Source of the DNA: CAZWMK01 sp964635065
GTDB lineage: Bacteria; Pseudomonadota; Alphaproteobacteria; Sphingomonadales; Sphingomonadaceae
Assembly: GCA_964635065.1 (NCBI GenBank)
Contig: CAZWMK010000092.1
Span: 1-9,412 of the forward strand
DNA length: 9,412 bases
Direction of reading: 5' to 3'
The notes below the pieces were generated by a model. That model saw nothing but the letters and a program-made list of their open reading frames with translations, did not search any database and was not told the origin of the DNA. This document shows, piece after piece, positions 1-6,774 of the stretch (the stretch's first letter is position 1; each line of letters opens with the position of its first letter). Made by a program: the position numbers and the translations under genes.

Positions 1-1476
1 GTCGCGCAGGTGAAACTCGATCTTCGGGCCATAGAAGGCGCCTTCGCCTGGCGCCCATTCGAAGGGCAGACCCGCATCATTGAGCGCCTGTTCGAGGCCA
101 GCTTCGGCCTTGTCCCATGTCGCATCGTCGCCTGCGCGCAATTCGGGCCGGGTCGCAAGGCGGACGAACCAGTCGGTAAAACCAAGATCGTCATAAACCG
201 AGCGCAAGAGCTGGATGAATGCCTTCGATTCGTCGAGGAACTGGTCCTCGCGGCAGAAGATGTGCGCATCGTCCTGCACGAACTGGCGCACGCGCATCAG
301 GCCGTGCAGCGCGCCGTGCGGCTCGTTGCGGTGGCAGCAGCCGAATTCAGCCATGCGGATCGGCAGGTCGCGATAGCTTTTGATGCCCTGATCGAAAATC
401 TGGATATGCGCCGGGCAGTTCATCGGCTTCAGCGCCATGAACACCGGGTCCGCCGAGATCATCGGTTTGCCATCTTCAGTCGAAGGCCGTTCGTCGGGCA
501 CGACGAACATATTTTCGCGGAACTTTTCCCAGTGCCCCGACGTCACCCAGAATTTATTGTGGAAAACCTGCGGTGTCCGCACTTCCTCATAGCCCGCCCA
601 CAGCAGCCGGCGGCGCATATATTGTTCCAGCGCCTGATAAAGCGTCCAGCCCTGCGCGTGCCAGAAGATCGAACCGGCAGCTTCTTCCTGGAAATGGAAC
701 AGGTCCATTTCGCGGCCCAGCTTGCGATGATCGCGCTTGGCAGCCTCTTCGAGGCGTACGAGATGGGCGTCGAGCTGCTTCTTGTTGAGCCAGCCGGTGC
801 CATAGATACGGCTCAGCATCGCGTTATTCTGATCGCCGCGCCAGTAAGCGCCCGACACGCGCGTCAGCTTGAATGCCTGCGGATCAAGCTTGCCGGTCGA
901 GGGCAGGTGCGGCCCGCGACAAAGATCGAGCCAGTCTCCCTGACGATAGATGGTGATGTCCTCGCCTTCGGGCAATTCTGCCGCCCATTCGGCCTTGAAC
1001 GTCTCGCCATTGACCCTGAACCAGTCGATGACCTGCGCCCGGCTCCAGACTTCGCGCACCAGTTTTTCATCGCGGGCGATGATCGCGCGCATCCGCTCTT
1101 CGATGGCGGGCAGATCGTCTTCGGTGAAAGGACGATCCTTCGGCGAAAAATCATAATAGAAGCCATCGTCGGTCGACGGGCCAAAGGTGATCTGCGTGCC
1201 GGGGAACAGCGACTGCACCGCCTCGGCCAGCACATGCGCATAATCATGACGCACCAGTTCCAGTGCCTCGGCTTCCTGCTTGGCCGTGATGATTTCGAGC
1301 TTTGCGTCGGCCTCGATCGGGCGTTCGAGATCCCACGGCTCGCCATTGACCTTGGCGGCAAGCGCGGCTTTCGCCAGCCCTGCGCCAATGCTGCGGGCGA
1401 CATCGCCCGCGGTCGTGCCGCGTGTCAGTTCACGCTGGCTGCCGTCGGGAAGTGTCACGCAGATCATCTCGGCCAT
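1..1476 (-). CDS. thrS: Threonyl-tRNA synthetase, 3' end beyond the window
   Basis: Cytoplasmic class II synthetase that joins threonine to tRNA-Thr and hydrolyses mischarged Ser-tRNA-Thr. The ATG is at 1476-1474 and the frame stays open to base 1, giving 492 residues of a family usually near 640-660, so only the end of the catalytic core and the anticodon-binding domain are missing. Visible domains: N-terminal TGS domain (about 1-65, begins MAEMICVTLPDGS); editing domain with the HxxxH pair H77/H81 and the CRGPH motif C186/H190; catalytic core with the zinc ligands C354 (MNCPAH) and H405 (QDDAHIF), and motif 2 HRNEP with R383. These sit at constant offsets from the E. coli residues C334, H385 and R363. 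The third zinc histidine lies beyond the edge. No strong Shine-Dalgarno is seen before the start, but MAEMICVTLPDG is a normal family N-terminus. It is divergent from the hydrolase gene at 1560. Confidence 0.98.
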   Translation of the reverse strand, partial: MAEMICVTLPDGSQRELTRGTTAGDVARSIGAGLAKAALAAKVNGEPWDLERPIEADAKLEIITAKQEAEALELVRHDYAHVLAEAVQSLFPGTQITFGPSTDDGFYYDFSPKDRPFTEDDLPAIEERMRAIIARDEKLVREVWSRAQVIDWFRVNGETFKAEWAAELPEGEDITIYRQGDWLDLCRGPHLPSTGKLDPQAFKLTRVSGAYWRGDQNNAMLSRIYGTGWLNKKQLDAHLVRLEEAAKRDHRKLGREMDLFHFQEEAAGSIFWHAQGWTLYQALEQYMRRRLLWAGYEEVRTPQVFHNKFWVTSGHWEKFRENMFVVPDERPSTEDGKPMISADPVFMALKPMNCPAHIQIFDQGIKSYRDLPIRMAEFGCCHRNEPHGALHGLMRVRQFVQDDAHIFCREDQFLDESKAFIQLLRSVYDDLGFTDWFVRLATRPELRAGDDATWDKAEAGLEQALNDAGLPFEWAPGEGAFYGPKIEFHLRD

Positions 1477-1498
1477 GGAAAAATCCGTTCTTCTGTGC

Positions 1499-1527
1499 TT
1501 GGGACCATTGGCGGCGCACCCTATGGT
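1499..1527 (+). promoter_or_regulatory. Candidate promoter of the hydrolase-TPR unit
   Basis: TTGGGA (1499-1504), 17-base spacer, TATGGT (1522-1527), each 4 of 6 to the sigma-70 consensus. The start would lie near 1534, about 26 nt before the ATG at 1560. Its -10 overlaps the -10 of the candidate thrS promoter on the other strand at 1522-1523, so the two could not be occupied at once. Confidence 0.35.
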
Positions 1528-1545
1528 GGTCGTGTCCGGTGTCAA
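1518..1545 (-). promoter_or_regulatory. Candidate thrS promoter
   Basis: On the minus strand a perfect TTGACA (1545-1540) is followed after 16 bases by TAGGGT (1523-1518). It would give a leader of about 35 nt before the thrS ATG. The -35 is strong and the -10 weak (3 of 6 to TATAAT). Inferred from consensus and position only. Confidence 0.4.
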
Positions 1546-1559
1546 GCAGAGCCTTTAGC

Positions 1560-2312
1560 ATGAATGATACTAAATATCACGACCGTGGCGACGGCATAGG
1601 TCTTGCCGCCAGCCTGCGCCCAGGCACGGGTCCGACGCTCGTCTTCCTGCCGGGCTATATGTCGGACATGGCGGGCAGCAAGGCGCTCTGCCTCGACGAT
1701 TGGGCCGCGCAACGCGGCCACGCCTGCCTGCGCTTCGACTATTCCGGCTGCGGCCAGAGCGAAGGCCGGTTCGAAGACGGCAGCATCGGTCGCTGGACAC
1801 AGGATGCGCTCGCGCTCATCGACCGGCTGACATCCGGGCCAGTCCTCCTTGTCGGCTCGTCCATGGGGGGCTGGATCGCCTTGCGCATTGCCCTTGCGCG
1901 TCCCGACCGGGTGGCAGGTCTTGTCGGCATCGCCGCAGCCCCTGATTTCACCCTGTGGGGCGTGACCGACACACTGAGTGCAGCCGAGGCCGCGCAGCTT
2001 CGGCGCACGGGCAGGTTGATACGGCCGAGCGACTATGGCCCCGAACCCTATGTCTACACGACAACCCTCCTTGACGATGGTGCGCGGCAGACCGTCCTCG
2101 ACCAGCCCCTGCCCCTCGCATGCCCCGTGCGGCTACTGCAGGGGCAGCTGGACGATGCCGTACCGTGGCAGCTTGCCTTGCAGCTTGCCGCGCACATTGG
2201 TTCAGCTGATGTGCAGGTGACATTGATCAAGGATGGCGATCACCGCCTGTCGCGGCCCGCCGATCTCGCCCTGCTGACGCGCACGGTCGAATCGCTTCTG
2301 GAGACTGCATGA
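1560..2312 (+). CDS. ABHD10-like alpha/beta hydrolase (probable serine esterase/thioesterase)
   Basis: A 250-residue single-domain alpha/beta hydrolase without signal peptide, so probably cytoplasmic. The oxyanion region is FLPGYMSDM (about 29-37), followed by FDYSGCGQSEG (59-69). The nucleophile elbow GSSMGG puts the catalytic Ser at 101, the acid is probably D198 in GQLDDAVPW, and the histidine is H228 in GDHRLS. This order and the wording around the elbow, the CPVRLLQG strand and the final DHR motif resemble mammalian ABHD10, an acyl-glucuronide esterase and protein depalmitoylase; the bacterial substrate is unknown. I chose the ATG at 1560 because upstream in-frame codons run back into thrS antisense sequence, and the first strand (PTLVFLPG) starts at a normal distance from it. 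The Shine-Dalgarno is weak. The stop overlaps the next start as ATGA, suggesting coupled translation. Confidence 0.9.
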   Translation: MNDTKYHDRGDGIGLAASLRPGTGPTLVFLPGYMSDMAGSKALCLDDWAAQRGHACLRFDYSGCGQSEGRFEDGSIGRWTQDALALIDRLTSGPVLLVGSSMGGWIALRIALARPDRVAGLVGIAAAPDFTLWGVTDTLSAAEAAQLRRTGRLIRPSDYGPEPYVYTTTLLDDGARQTVLDQPLPLACPVRLLQGQLDDAVPWQLALQLAAHIGSADVQVTLIKDGDHRLSRPADLALLTRTVESLLETA

Positions 2313-3085
2313 CGCCCCTTTCGGTCCGCCTGATCCTGCTGCCATGGCTGTTACTGGCCCCCGCCGCCCTGTCCGCAATGGGCGAAGACGACAGCCCGCG
2401 CTATCGCCTGTGTCGCGCGACCATCCAGCATGCGCCGGCAAGCGCCATCGCCATGGCCAATGGCTGGATCGTCGAAGGCGGCGGCGCCCCGGCGCGTCAT
2501 TGCCTCGGCCTTGCCTATCTTGCCGACGCGCGGCCAGCCGCCGCCGCAACCGCCTTTGAAAATGCCGCAAAGCTGGCAGAGGCCAGCGGCCAGTCCAGCG
2601 CACCCGATTACTGGACGCAGGCCGGCAATGCCGCGCTCATGGCCGATGACGCCGCCCGGGCGCAACTGTTGTTCGACAAGGCGCTTGCCGCCGCTCCCGC
2701 CACTTATCCGCTGCGGGCCGACATGCTGATCGACCGCGCGCGGGCCGCCTTCGAGCTGGATCAGCCCGCCGCCACCCGGCGCGACCTTGATGCCGCCCTG
2801 GCCTTGCAGCCCGATCATGTCGCCGCCCTGCTGTTGCGCGCCACGCTCGCGCGGCTCGATCAGCGGCTGACAGATGCGGCAACCGACATTGGCCGCGCGG
2901 TCAGCATCGCGCCCGATGACGCCGATGTGCAACTGGAACGTGGCAATATCGCACTTATGCAAAATGATCCGGCGACCGCCGAAAGCGCGTGGCGCGCCGC
3001 CGTTGCCGCCGCGCCAGACAGCCCCGCCGGACAGGCAGCGGCCCAGGCACTGGCCAGTGGCGGCGTCGCCCCCGGTCAGCCCTGA
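2309..3085 (+). CDS. Exported tetratricopeptide-repeat protein
   Basis: A 258-residue protein starting at the ATG that overlaps the hydrolase stop. Residues 1-23 form a typical signal peptide: short start with one Arg, then hydrophobic LILLPWLLLAPAAL, with likely cleavage after LSA (A23), so the mature protein should be periplasmic. The rest is about five helix-turn-helix units of TPR type: about 64-92, 100-133, 140-168, 172-203 and 205-238, recognisable from the spacing of small and aromatic residues and the recurring ending AL-x-P-D (ALALQPDHV, VSIAPDDAD). It is rich in Ala and Asp with no catalytic motif, so it is probably a protein-interaction scaffold. Partner and function are unknown. 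The shared unit with the hydrolase hints at a common process but proves none. The gene ends 10 bases inside the 3' end of gloB on the opposite strand. Confidence 0.85.
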   Translation: MTPLSVRLILLPWLLLAPAALSAMGEDDSPRYRLCRATIQHAPASAIAMANGWIVEGGGAPARHCLGLAYLADARPAAAATAFENAAKLAEASGQSSAPDYWTQAGNAALMADDAARAQLLFDKALAAAPATYPLRADMLIDRARAAFELDQPAATRRDLDAALALQPDHVAALLLRATLARLDQRLTDAATDIGRAVSIAPDDADVQLERGNIALMQNDPATAESAWRAAVAAAPDSPAGQAAAQALASGGVAPGQP

Positions 3086-3807
3086 AACACATCCTTGGCC
3101 GCACGGCGTGCCGCCAGTTCGGCGATGGTCGCAGCGCGGGTGAAAGGATTGGTCGCCCGTTCCAGCCCGATGGTCGTGGGCACGGTGGGCAGCCCCTCGG
3201 CGCGACGGGCGCGAACATCAGCCATGCGCGCGATGAGCGCCCGATTGTCAGGTTCGACCGTCAGGGCAAAGCGGCCATTGGCTTCGGTATATTCGTGCGC
3301 GCAATAGACCGCCGTATCGTCGGGCATTGCCATCAGCCGTGCGAGGCTTGCGAACATGTCCGCTGGCGTGCCCTCGAACAGCCGCCCGCAGCCCATAGCG
3401 AACAGCGTATCGCCTGAAAACAGCAGGCGGTCCGCGTCGAAGGCATAGGCAATATGCCCGGCCGTGTGCCCCGGCACCGCAACCACCCGGCCACGATGCG
3501 CGCCAAGCTTGACCGTATCGCCATCCACCACCGCCACATCGCGCGGCAGGATGCGGTCGCCTTCGCCCAATGGCGCCGTGATCGAACAGCCGGTCGCCGC
3601 CTGAATGGCGGCATTGCCGCCGATATGGTCGCCATGCCAGTGCGTGTTCCAGATCTGACCGATGTGCCAGCCACGGGCGGCAGCCGCCGCGAGCGCGGGT
3701 TCAGCGTCGGCGGGATCGACCACCGCCGTCTCGCCCGACACCGGATCATGCACCAGCCAGATATAGTTATCGCTGCGCGCCGGAACGCAGACGACCTCGA
3801 GCGCCAT
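3076..3807 (-). CDS. gloB: Hydroxyacylglutathione hydrolase (glyoxalase II)
   Basis: Second enzyme of the glyoxalase pathway: hydrolyses S-D-lactoylglutathione to D-lactate and glutathione in the cytoplasm. The 243-residue protein has the metallo-beta-lactamase fold with the metal motif THWHGDH (H56, H58, D60, H61), H114 in GHTAGH, the bridging D133 in FSGDT and H171 in CAHEYT, matching the seven ligands of human glyoxalase II. The C-terminal HAGH domain ends with the family wording PTTIGLERATNPF (about 210-222), which separates it from generic beta-lactamase-fold proteins. I chose the ATG at 3807 because MALEVVCVPARSDNY is the usual GloB start and because the A of this ATG is the last base of the gloA stop (TAATG). 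A longer in-frame extension upstream would only reread gloA. The stop overlaps the tail of the convergent TPR gene. Confidence 0.96.
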   Translation of the reverse strand: MALEVVCVPARSDNYIWLVHDPVSGETAVVDPADAEPALAAAAARGWHIGQIWNTHWHGDHIGGNAAIQAATGCSITAPLGEGDRILPRDVAVVDGDTVKLGAHRGRVVAVPGHTAGHIAYAFDADRLLFSGDTLFAMGCGRLFEGTPADMFASLARLMAMPDDTAVYCAHEYTEANGRFALTVEPDNRALIARMADVRARRAEGLPTVPTTIGLERATNPFTRAATIAELAARRAAKDVFQG

Positions 3808-4223
3808 TACCAGCTGCCCACATTCGGCATCGATGCCCAAGGCTCCGCCGGTGGCAGCGCTTCGCCAGCCTGCAACAGCTCGACCGAAATGCCATCGGGC
3901 GACCGGACAAAAGCCATGCGGCCATCGCGCGGCGGACGGTTGATCGTCACGCCGCCATCCATCAGCCGCTGGCAGCTTTCGTAGATATTATCGACGGCAT
4001 AGGCGAGATGACCAAAATTGCGGCCACCATCATAGCCTTTTTCGTCCCAGTTGTGGGTCAGTTCGACCTGCGCCGATTCATCGCCCGGTGCGGCGAGGAA
4101 GATCAGCGAGAAGCGTCCCGCTTCATGATCGTAGCGCTTGATCTCTTTCAGGCCGAGAAGTTCGTAAAAAGCCAGAGATTCCGCCACGTCCGACACGCGG
4201 ACCATGGTATGAAGATATTTCAT
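3807..4223 (-). CDS. gloA: Lactoylglutathione lyase (glyoxalase I)
   Basis: First enzyme of the glyoxalase pathway: isomerises the methylglyoxal-glutathione hemithioacetal to S-D-lactoylglutathione. The 138-residue protein is close to the 135 residues of E. coli GloA and has two vicinal-oxygen-chelate repeats. The four metal ligands are in place: H5 (KYLHTMVRV), E54 (QVELTHNW), H72 (FGHLAYAV) and E115 (GISVELLQ). The short length, without the inserts of eukaryotic zinc enzymes, suggests the bacterial nickel/cobalt type; that metal assignment is inference. The start at 4223 is fixed by MKYLHTM and by GGGAGAA four bases upstream (4234-4228), in preference to a ten-residue longer form. It is the first gene of a gloA-gloB pair with a one-base stop/start overlap, so one transcript makes both pathway enzymes. 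Confidence 0.97.
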   Translation of the reverse strand: MKYLHTMVRVSDVAESLAFYELLGLKEIKRYDHEAGRFSLIFLAAPGDESAQVELTHNWDEKGYDGGRNFGHLAYAVDNIYESCQRLMDGGVTINRPPRDGRMAFVRSPDGISVELLQAGEALPPAEPWASMPNVGSW

Positions 4224-4227
4224 GCGT

Positions 4228-4234
4228 TTCTCCC
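4228..4234 (-). promoter_or_regulatory. Ribosome binding site of gloA
   Basis: GGGAGAA on the minus strand, four bases before the ATG at 4223. It decides for the 138-residue start over the upstream in-frame codon. I found no convincing promoter hexamers in the 101-base divergent gap 4224-4324. Confidence 0.7.
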
Positions 4235-4315
4235 GTCCTGCCGGTTCAGCCACGATTCAGGGCTGCCGTGCAGCTTTGTGACATCAACACCGTAATATCC
4301 CGCGCAGGGACCGAT

Positions 4316-4319
4316 GAGG
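4316..4319 (+). promoter_or_regulatory. Ribosome binding site of the SIMPL gene
   Basis: GAGG five bases before the ATG at 4325. It supports this start over the in-frame codon at 4268. Confidence 0.6.
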
Positions 4320-4324
4320 TAGAA

Positions 4325-5041
4325 ATGGCCGAGCTCTCAACCGAACGCAACCGCGCGCTTGTCATAGCGAGCCTGATCCTGGCGCTTGGCCTGGTCACCG
4401 GCGGCTATCTCATGGGCGACGGCCTGCGTCGCGCCAAATATGCCGAGCGCATAGTCACCGTGCGCGGTCTGGCCGAGCGCGACGTGACCGCCGATCTCGC
4501 AACATGGACGATCGGTTTTTCCGTCACAGGTAGCGATCTCGCCACTCTGCAACAAAAAAGCGACGCGGATGCGACCGCCATCACGGCTTTTCTCAAACGT
4601 CACGGCTTTGCCGACAGCGAGATTGCACCGCGTGGCGTTTCGGTGAACCAGTGGATGGACAACGGACGCACCAACATCACACTGCGCCAACGCATCCAAC
4701 TGCGCACCACCAACATCGCCGCCGCGCGCAAGGCCCATGCCGCACAGGCCGAACTGGTGCGGCAGGGCGTCGCCATCGAGGAAGGCGGCAATGCAATGGT
4801 CTACAGTTTCACCCGGCTGAATGCGATCAAGCCCGCCATGATTGCCGAAGCCACGAAAGACGCGCGCGCGGGCGCCGAACAGTTCGCCATGGATTCAGGC
4901 GCGTCGGTCGGTGGCATCAAATCGGCGGCGCAGGGCTATTTCTCGATCGGCTCGCGCGATGGTGATGCGGCTGGCGCAGGCAACGAGTCGCCGGATCAGA
5001 AAGTCCGGGTCGTGACAACGGTCGACTTTTATCTCGAATAA
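4325..5041 (+). CDS. SIMPL-domain (DUF541) protein with N-terminal membrane anchor
   Basis: A 238-residue protein of the SIMPL/DUF541 family, relatives of E. coli YggE. Residues 1-10 are polar, 11-31 form one hydrophobic segment (ALVIASLILALGLVTGGYL), and the rest is the SIMPL domain, which should face the periplasm. Family signatures are the first strand and loop VTVRGLAERDVTADLATW (44-61), the helix ending FLKRHGFADSEI (89-100), the region NAIKPAMIAEATKDAR (166-181) and the last strand VRVVTTVDFYLE (227-238). The molecular role of the family is poorly defined; links to oxidative stress and to assembly of surface layers are reported for some members. The ATG at 4325 is chosen because GAGG (4316-4319) lies five bases upstream and a more upstream codon would add non-conserved residues. 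It is convergent with dnaA, with stops only four bases apart. Confidence 0.9.
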   Translation: MAELSTERNRALVIASLILALGLVTGGYLMGDGLRRAKYAERIVTVRGLAERDVTADLATWTIGFSVTGSDLATLQQKSDADATAITAFLKRHGFADSEIAPRGVSVNQWMDNGRTNITLRQRIQLRTTNIAAARKAHAAQAELVRQGVAIEEGGNAMVYSFTRLNAIKPAMIAEATKDARAGAEQFAMDSGASVGGIKSAAQGYFSIGSRDGDAAGAGNESPDQKVRVVTTVDFYLE

Positions 5042-5045
5042 GGCC

Positions 5046-6503
5046 TCAGGCGTCGAGTAGCCGGGCCAGGGTCGCGATATCGCTGTCGAGTTCGCTGTCC
5101 TCGATCCGCAGTTCATCAATGCGCTTGACTGCGTGCAGCACCGTAGTGTGATCGCGGCCACCAAAGCGGCGACCAATTTCGGGCAGCGAACGTGGCGTCA
5201 GCTTTTTGGCGAGATACATGGCAACCTGGCGTGGCCGCGCCACTTCGCGCGCACGCCGGGCCGACAGCAGATCGTTCAGCTTGATCGCGTAATAATCGGC
5301 CACGCGGCGCTGAATTTCATCGATGGTGATCTTGCGGTCGTGCGCCTTCAGAACATCGACCAGAACCTCCCGCGTGAACTCTAGCGTGACGGCGCGCCCG
5401 GTCAGCGTGCCATAGGCGACGACACGGTTGAGCGCACCTTCCAGTTCGCGGACGTTCGACGTGATCTTGCGCGCCAGGAACTCGATGACATCATCGGGCA
5501 CCTTCGCCTTGTCCGGCCCTAGACGCTGAAGCTTGGCATGCAGGATGTTCAGCCGCAGTTCGTAATCAGCCGGGTTGATGTCGGCGACCAGCCCCCAGGC
5601 AAGGCGCGACAGGATACGGTCCTGAATGCCTTCCAGATTCTGCGGACTGCGATCCGCGGTGATCACCAGCCGTTTGCCCGCGCTGATGATCTCGTTCATC
5701 GTGTGGAAGAATTCTTCCTGCGTCGATTCCTTGCCCGCGATGAACTGGACATCGTCGATCATCAGCAGATCGACCGAACGCAAACGCTGCTTGAAGCTGA
5801 TCGTATCCTTGGCGCGAAGCGCGGCGAGGAATTCGACCATGAACTTTTCGGCCGACATGTAGGCGACCTTGGCGCGCGGCTTGCGGGCCAGCATCTCCCA
5901 GCCGATCGCATGCATGAGATGGGTTTTGCCAAGACCGGTCGTGCCATGCAGGAACAGGGGATTGAAGCTGATCGGACCGCCTTCGGCCAGAGTGCGCGCG
6001 GCGTTATAGGCGAGTTCGTTGGACTTGCCGATGACGAAGCTGTCGAAGTTGTAGCGCTCTTCCAGCGGCGGCAGGTCATCATTGTCGCTGGTGGGCGACA
6101 GGCTGGGCAACAGCGAACGCGCAGGCGCAAGGGCAGGCGCGGTTTCGGCCCCGGCCTCAACCAGTCCAGCAGGATCCTGCAAGGCCTGAGACGGCGCACG
6201 GACAATAAGACGGACTGCCGTCACTTCAGGACATTGCGTCGCCCACAGCAGGCGCAAGCGATCAATATAATGATTGCGCACCCAGTCGGCCATGAAGTGC
6301 GTCGGCAGCGACAGGGTCGCGACCTCGCCGTCGCAAGCGACATATTCCATGGGCTTGAGCCAGCTGTCGAATGTGCGGGCGCCATATTCGGCGCGCAGGT
6401 GGCTGCGAATCGCAAGCCAGGCAGCACGCCCACTGTCGAGTTCGGCAGATCCGCTGAACAAGGAAGCGGCGCGCATGACGGATGGCGACATATCCCTGCT
6501 CAT
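5046..6503 (-). CDS. dnaA: Chromosomal replication initiator DnaA
   Basis: ATP-dependent initiator that binds DnaA boxes and opens oriC. From the ATG at 6503 it has 485 residues. Domain I (about 28-102) contains AWLAIRSHLRAEYG and TFDSWLKPMEY. Domain II is a short linker (about 103-148). The AAA+ domain III has Walker A GTTGLGKT (187-194), Walker B LLMIDD (246-251), sensor 1 ITADRSP (281-287), a box VII arginine at R300 and sensor 2 NVRELEGALNR with R352. Domain IV carries the DNA-binding signature GGRDHTTVLHA (448-458). The start is not certain. ATG 6503 overlaps the stop of a small upstream frame (ATGA) and lacks its own close Shine-Dalgarno; ATG 6491 and ATG 6476 are in frame, and GTG 6593 has AAGGG four bases upstream but would add 30 unconserved-looking residues. 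Upstream lie a long leader and, beyond a terminator, rpsT. Confidence 0.97.
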   Translation of the reverse strand: MSRDMSPSVMRAASLFSGSAELDSGRAAWLAIRSHLRAEYGARTFDSWLKPMEYVACDGEVATLSLPTHFMADWVRNHYIDRLRLLWATQCPEVTAVRLIVRAPSQALQDPAGLVEAGAETAPALAPARSLLPSLSPTSDNDDLPPLEERYNFDSFVIGKSNELAYNAARTLAEGGPISFNPLFLHGTTGLGKTHLMHAIGWEMLARKPRAKVAYMSAEKFMVEFLAALRAKDTISFKQRLRSVDLLMIDDVQFIAGKESTQEEFFHTMNEIISAGKRLVITADRSPQNLEGIQDRILSRLAWGLVADINPADYELRLNILHAKLQRLGPDKAKVPDDVIEFLARKITSNVRELEGALNRVVAYGTLTGRAVTLEFTREVLVDVLKAHDRKITIDEIQRRVADYYAIKLNDLLSARRAREVARPRQVAMYLAKKLTPRSLPEIGRRFGGRDHTTVLHAVKRIDELRIEDSELDSDIATLARLLDA

Positions 6504-6562
6504 TGACTGACGATGACCCCCGTTTCCGCGTAATAGAGCAGGACAGACACGAACAGCGGCAT
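6500..6562 (-). CDS. Candidate 20-residue leader peptide overlapping the dnaA start
   Basis: A short frame starts at ATG 6562-6560 and ends at TGA 6502-6500, which overlaps the dnaA ATG (6503-6501) as ATGA. AAGGG (6572-6568) lies five bases before its ATG, a better Shine-Dalgarno than any next to the dnaA ATG. The peptide is hydrophobic (MPLFVSVLLYYAET and six more residues). If translated, it could couple ribosome arrival to dnaA translation. The same reading frame extends up to an ATG at 6685, but that start has no Shine-Dalgarno. It could be chance, and the peptide matches no family I know. If the true dnaA start is GTG 6593, this frame lies inside the gene and means nothing. Confidence 0.35.
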   Translation of the reverse strand: MPLFVSVLLYYAETGVIVSQ

Positions 6563-6724
6563 CCGCGCCCTTGTTGGCTGTCCCGGTTGGCACACGGCCC
6601 TTGCAGACCGCAAAAAATCAACAAACGACGCCGCGCCCCTTGCAGGATCCGCACGCAATCGCTGAAGAAACAGCCCCCGGAACATGACGACAAAAGCAAC
6701 GTCGACCGCGGTTGTTCTGGAACA

Positions 6725-6756
6725 CCCGCTTCGTTGTGAGAAGGACTTTAAGCGGG
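6725..6756. repeat. Inverted repeat in the dnaA leader region
   Basis: CCCGCTT (6725-6731) and AAGCGGG (6750-6756) are perfectly complementary, 7 bp with an 18-base loop. In RNA transcribed towards dnaA this would form a hairpin. No U-run follows, so it is not an intrinsic terminator. It overlaps the -10 of the candidate dnaA promoter. Confidence 0.4.
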
Positions 6757-6774
6757 CGAATCTCTCCCGATCAA
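6745..6774 (-). promoter_or_regulatory. Candidate dnaA promoter
   Basis: TTGATC (6774-6769), 18-base spacer, TAAAGT (6750-6745), each 4 of 6 to consensus. It would give a leader of about 235 nt. A GANTC site (6758-6762) falls inside the spacer. An alternative -35, TTGACT (minus strand, near 6868), has a better hexamer but no good -10 at the right distance. Confidence 0.25.

Noticed and set aside
10..1563. 517-codon open frame on the plus strand
   Set aside because: It is antisense to thrS, whose protein has all diagnostic motifs; the frame is an artefact of GC-rich codon use.
5538..6506. 322-codon open frame on the plus strand
   Set aside because: Antisense to dnaA, no recognisable domain, composition typical of shadow frames.
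6503..6593. dnaA starting at GTG 6593
   Set aside because: It has AAGGG four bases upstream, but the extra 30 residues look non-conserved and domain I already begins at a normal distance from ATG 6503. Kept as an alternative in the dnaA entry.
6500..6685. 61-residue protein from ATG 6685
   Set aside because: Same frame as the 20-residue leader, but no Shine-Dalgarno and low-complexity Arg/Ala content in the added part.
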